A DNA stretch of 64,000 nt. Source: an uncultured Bacteroides sp. (GTDB lineage Bacteria > Bacteroidota > Bacteroidia > Bacteroidales > Bacteroidaceae). Each line of letters begins with the position of its first letter. Positions within the stretch are counted from its first letter, which is position 1. A program made the translations under genes and the position numbers. The stretch lies in the NCBI GenBank assembly GCA_900544075.1, contig UQTJ01000006.1, forward strand, positions 1 through 64,000, written 5' to 3'. The notes beneath the pieces are model-generated. The model saw nothing but the letters and a program-made list of their open reading frames with translations, was not told where the DNA came from and made no database searches. Below are positions 62,467-64,000 of this stretch, in pieces.

Positions 62467-63378
62467 TTATTTTCTTAGATTATTAATACATATTTTCAGA
62501 GAATCAGTCCAATAAGGAATTTTTATTCCGAATGTTTCCTTTATCTTGGTCTTATCCAATACCGAATAGGCTGGACGTTTTACAGGACTTGGAAATTCAT
62601 TGCTATGGCATGGCTGAATATCACAACCTGTATTTCCGGCCATTTCAGCGATGACTTTAGTGAAATCAAACCATGAACATACTCCTTCATTGCTGAAATG
62701 ATATATTCCTGTCTTTGAATAACTGTCATTATATCCTTCTTTCACATAATCATCAATCATAGTTCTAATAACAACAGCCAGATCATAAGCATAGGTAGGT
62801 GTACCTGCCTGGTCAAAGACAACTTTCAGTTCAGGTTTTGTGGAAGTCAGATTAAGCATAGTTTTCACAAAATTCTTTCCATATTCAGAATAAAGCCATG
62901 CAGTTCGTATAATCAGATGTTTGCATCCTGTAGCGATTATATTTTGTTCCCCCTCCAGCTTGGTCTGTCCATATACCCCTGTTGGAGTGCCTTTTTGTTC
63001 CTCCTTACAAGGCACATTATACGGATCGCCACCAAATACATAGTCCGTTGACACATGTACCAGCAGACCGTTAACCTCTTTCATTACAGTTGCCAGGTTT
63101 TTAGGAGCCACTGCATTAAGTATTCTGCAGAAATCCACATCCGATTCTGCTTTATCTACATTCGTATAAGCGGCACAGTTTATAATGCAGTCTATACCTT
63201 TTTCTTTTACAATACTTCTTACCGCTTCAATATCCGTTATATCCAAAATAGTGGTTTCTACACCATCCACAATAGTAACGTCTGTAAAGACAAAATTATA
63301 TTCAGTATTTTTGCTTATGATGCGCATTTCGTTACCTAATTGTCCGTTTGCGCCTGTAACCAGAATATTCATGTTCAT
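62467..63378 (-). CDS. rfbD: dTDP-4-dehydrorhamnose reductase
   Basis: The last enzyme of the dTDP-L-rhamnose route, reducing the 4-keto group with NADPH. NILVTGANGQLGNEMRI opens the protein, AYTNVDKAESD and HVSTDYVFGG mark the active site, and YGQTKLEGEQ carries the Tyr and Lys. The ATG at 63378 is chosen since it lies 4 bp after the rfbC stop; 63372 is also possible. About 303 residues. Confidence 0.94.
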   Translation of the reverse strand: MNMNILVTGANGQLGNEMRIISKNTEYNFVFTDVTIVDGVETTILDITDIEAVRSIVKEKGIDCIINCAAYTNVDKAESDVDFCRILNAVAPKNLATVMKEVNGLLVHVSTDYVFGGDPYNVPCKEEQKGTPTGVYGQTKLEGEQNIIATGCKHLIIRTAWLYSEYGKNFVKTMLNLTSTKPELKVVFDQAGTPTYAYDLAVVIRTMIDDYVKEGYNDSYSKTGIYHFSNEGVCSWFDFTKVIAEMAGNTGCDIQPCHSNEFPSPVKRPAYSVLDKTKIKETFGIKIPYWTDSLKICINNLRK

Positions 63379-63382
63379 AATT

Positions 63383-63952
63383 TTAGTATAAAGGAACATT
63401 TATATTAAACGGTGAATCGAAATCCTTCAGAAGAGAGTGCTTTGTATCCTTTTCGCTAAGAATAGCCTTTTCTGTCGGAATACGCCAGTCAATGCCAAGG
63501 CTTTCGTCCAGAATACTTATACCGCCGTCAGCTTCAGGAGCATAGAAATTGTCGCACTTATACTGGAATATTGCTTCGTCGCTCAGTACTGCGAAACCGT
63601 GAGCAAATCCTCTTGGAACAAAGAACTGTCTGTGATTATCCTCAGTCAGTTCCACAGTCACATGCTTGCCGTAAGTAGGCGAACCTTTGCGTATATCCAC
63701 CGCCACATCAAGTACAGCACCTTTAATGACTCTTACTAGCTTGCTCTGTGTAAAAGGCGGACGCTGGAAATGCAATCCCCTCATGACGCCGTAGCTTGAC
63801 TTGCTTTCATTGTCCTGTACAAATTTTATTTCCCTTACCTCTTTGCAGAAGTCCCTTTCCGAGAACGATTCAAAGAAATAACCTCTTGCATCAGTAAAGA
63901 TGCGTGGCTCGATTATCACCACACCTTCTATGTCAGTCTTTATGATGTTCAT
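63383..63952 (-). CDS. rfbC: dTDP-4-dehydrorhamnose 3,5-epimerase
   Basis: A 189-residue cupin-fold epimerase of the dTDP-L-rhamnose route. Signature pieces are VQDNESKSSYGVMRGLHFQ with the catalytic histidine, GAVLDVAVDIRKGSPTYG, VPRGFAHGFAVLSDEAIFQYKC and the PEADGGI stretch. It is the last whole gene on the right; rfbA (glucose-1-phosphate thymidylyltransferase) would be expected next upstream but lies beyond the window, with only a repeat-type gap seen after 63952. Confidence 0.96.
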   Translation of the reverse strand: MNIIKTDIEGVVIIEPRIFTDARGYFFESFSERDFCKEVREIKFVQDNESKSSYGVMRGLHFQRPPFTQSKLVRVIKGAVLDVAVDIRKGSPTYGKHVTVELTEDNHRQFFVPRGFAHGFAVLSDEAIFQYKCDNFYAPEADGGISILDESLGIDWRIPTEKAILSEKDTKHSLLKDFDSPFNINVPLY

Positions 63953-64000
63953 TAGTAACTAGTTCTTAGTTGTTAGTTAGTCCAGATTTTCCTTTCCTGT

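Noticed and set aside
63953..64000. 3' end of rfbA
   Set aside because: Expected from gene order, but the 48 bp here hold a repeat-type gap and give no supportable coding end.

Overview
The window comes from a gut-type member of the Bacteroidales, most like Bacteroides/Phocaeicola. Supporting signs are promoters of the TAnnTTTG (-7) class, a fused Fkp fucokinase/fucose-1-phosphate guanylyltransferase, Mfa/FimA-type fimbrial lipoproteins, DUF3575 and OmpA-like outer-membrane proteins, start codons without strong Shine-Dalgarno sequences, and almost every gene on the minus strand. The species cannot be told from this stretch.

Layout. (1) 1-4550 is mobile-element debris: the 3' part of a sigma-54-type response regulator, a 760-bp stretch with a tandem array of small hairpins and a CCTGC-rich tract, a tyrosine recombinase that has lost its C-terminal catalytic residues, and a protein of about eight tandem helix-turn-helix units with 10-bp-period direct repeats just upstream. 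All this abuts the 3' end of mnmE. (2) 4554-10405 is core genome: mnmE, msrC, a nucleoside phosphorylase and a TPR/beta-propeller protein packed as one operon, then an AAA-ATPase/PD-(D/E)XK protein. (3) 10537-17819 is a visibly GC-rich fimbrial island: a histidine-kinase remnant, a fimbrillin gene broken by two in-frame TAG codons, an intact fimbrillin paralogue, a VapBC-type toxin-antitoxin pair, an Mfa2/FimB-type subunit, an OmpA-like/DUF3575 fusion and a membrane protein. (4) 18257-34395 is housekeeping: ttcA, a DUF486-type protein, an NlpC/P60 lipoprotein, an M16 protease, trxB, a LolA-like protein, ftsK, an RNase D-like exonuclease, an RlmI-like methyltransferase and two envelope proteins.

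(5) 34615-63952 is an exopolysaccharide/surface-glycan locus on the minus strand. Sugar-nucleotide genes cover dTDP-rhamnose (rfbC, rfbD, rfbB), GDP-fucose de novo (two gmd copies, fcl) and by salvage (fkp), and UDP-glucuronate (ugd). Assembly genes are a WcaJ-type initiating transferase, a WecG/TagA-type transferase, a Wzz-type chain-length protein and a Wza-type SLBB export protein. Between wza and the initiating transferase lies a five-gene outer-membrane module (two barrels, two DUF3575 proteins, one OmpA-like protein). A block of toxin/nuclease-type genes (HipBA, two Rpn-family nucleases, an orphan nucleotidyltransferase-fold protein) and a frameshifted gene plus DUF3791-like remnant interrupt the sugar genes. 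No Wzx or Wzy is visible, so the locus probably continues past the right edge.

The observations most worth following are the multi-HTH protein with its decamer repeats, the recurrent partnership of OmpA-like and DUF3575 domains (fused in the fimbrial island, split into neighbours in the glycan locus), the hairpin array at 725-891, and the twin amber codons in the second fimbrillin gene. No tRNA, rRNA or CRISPR array was seen.
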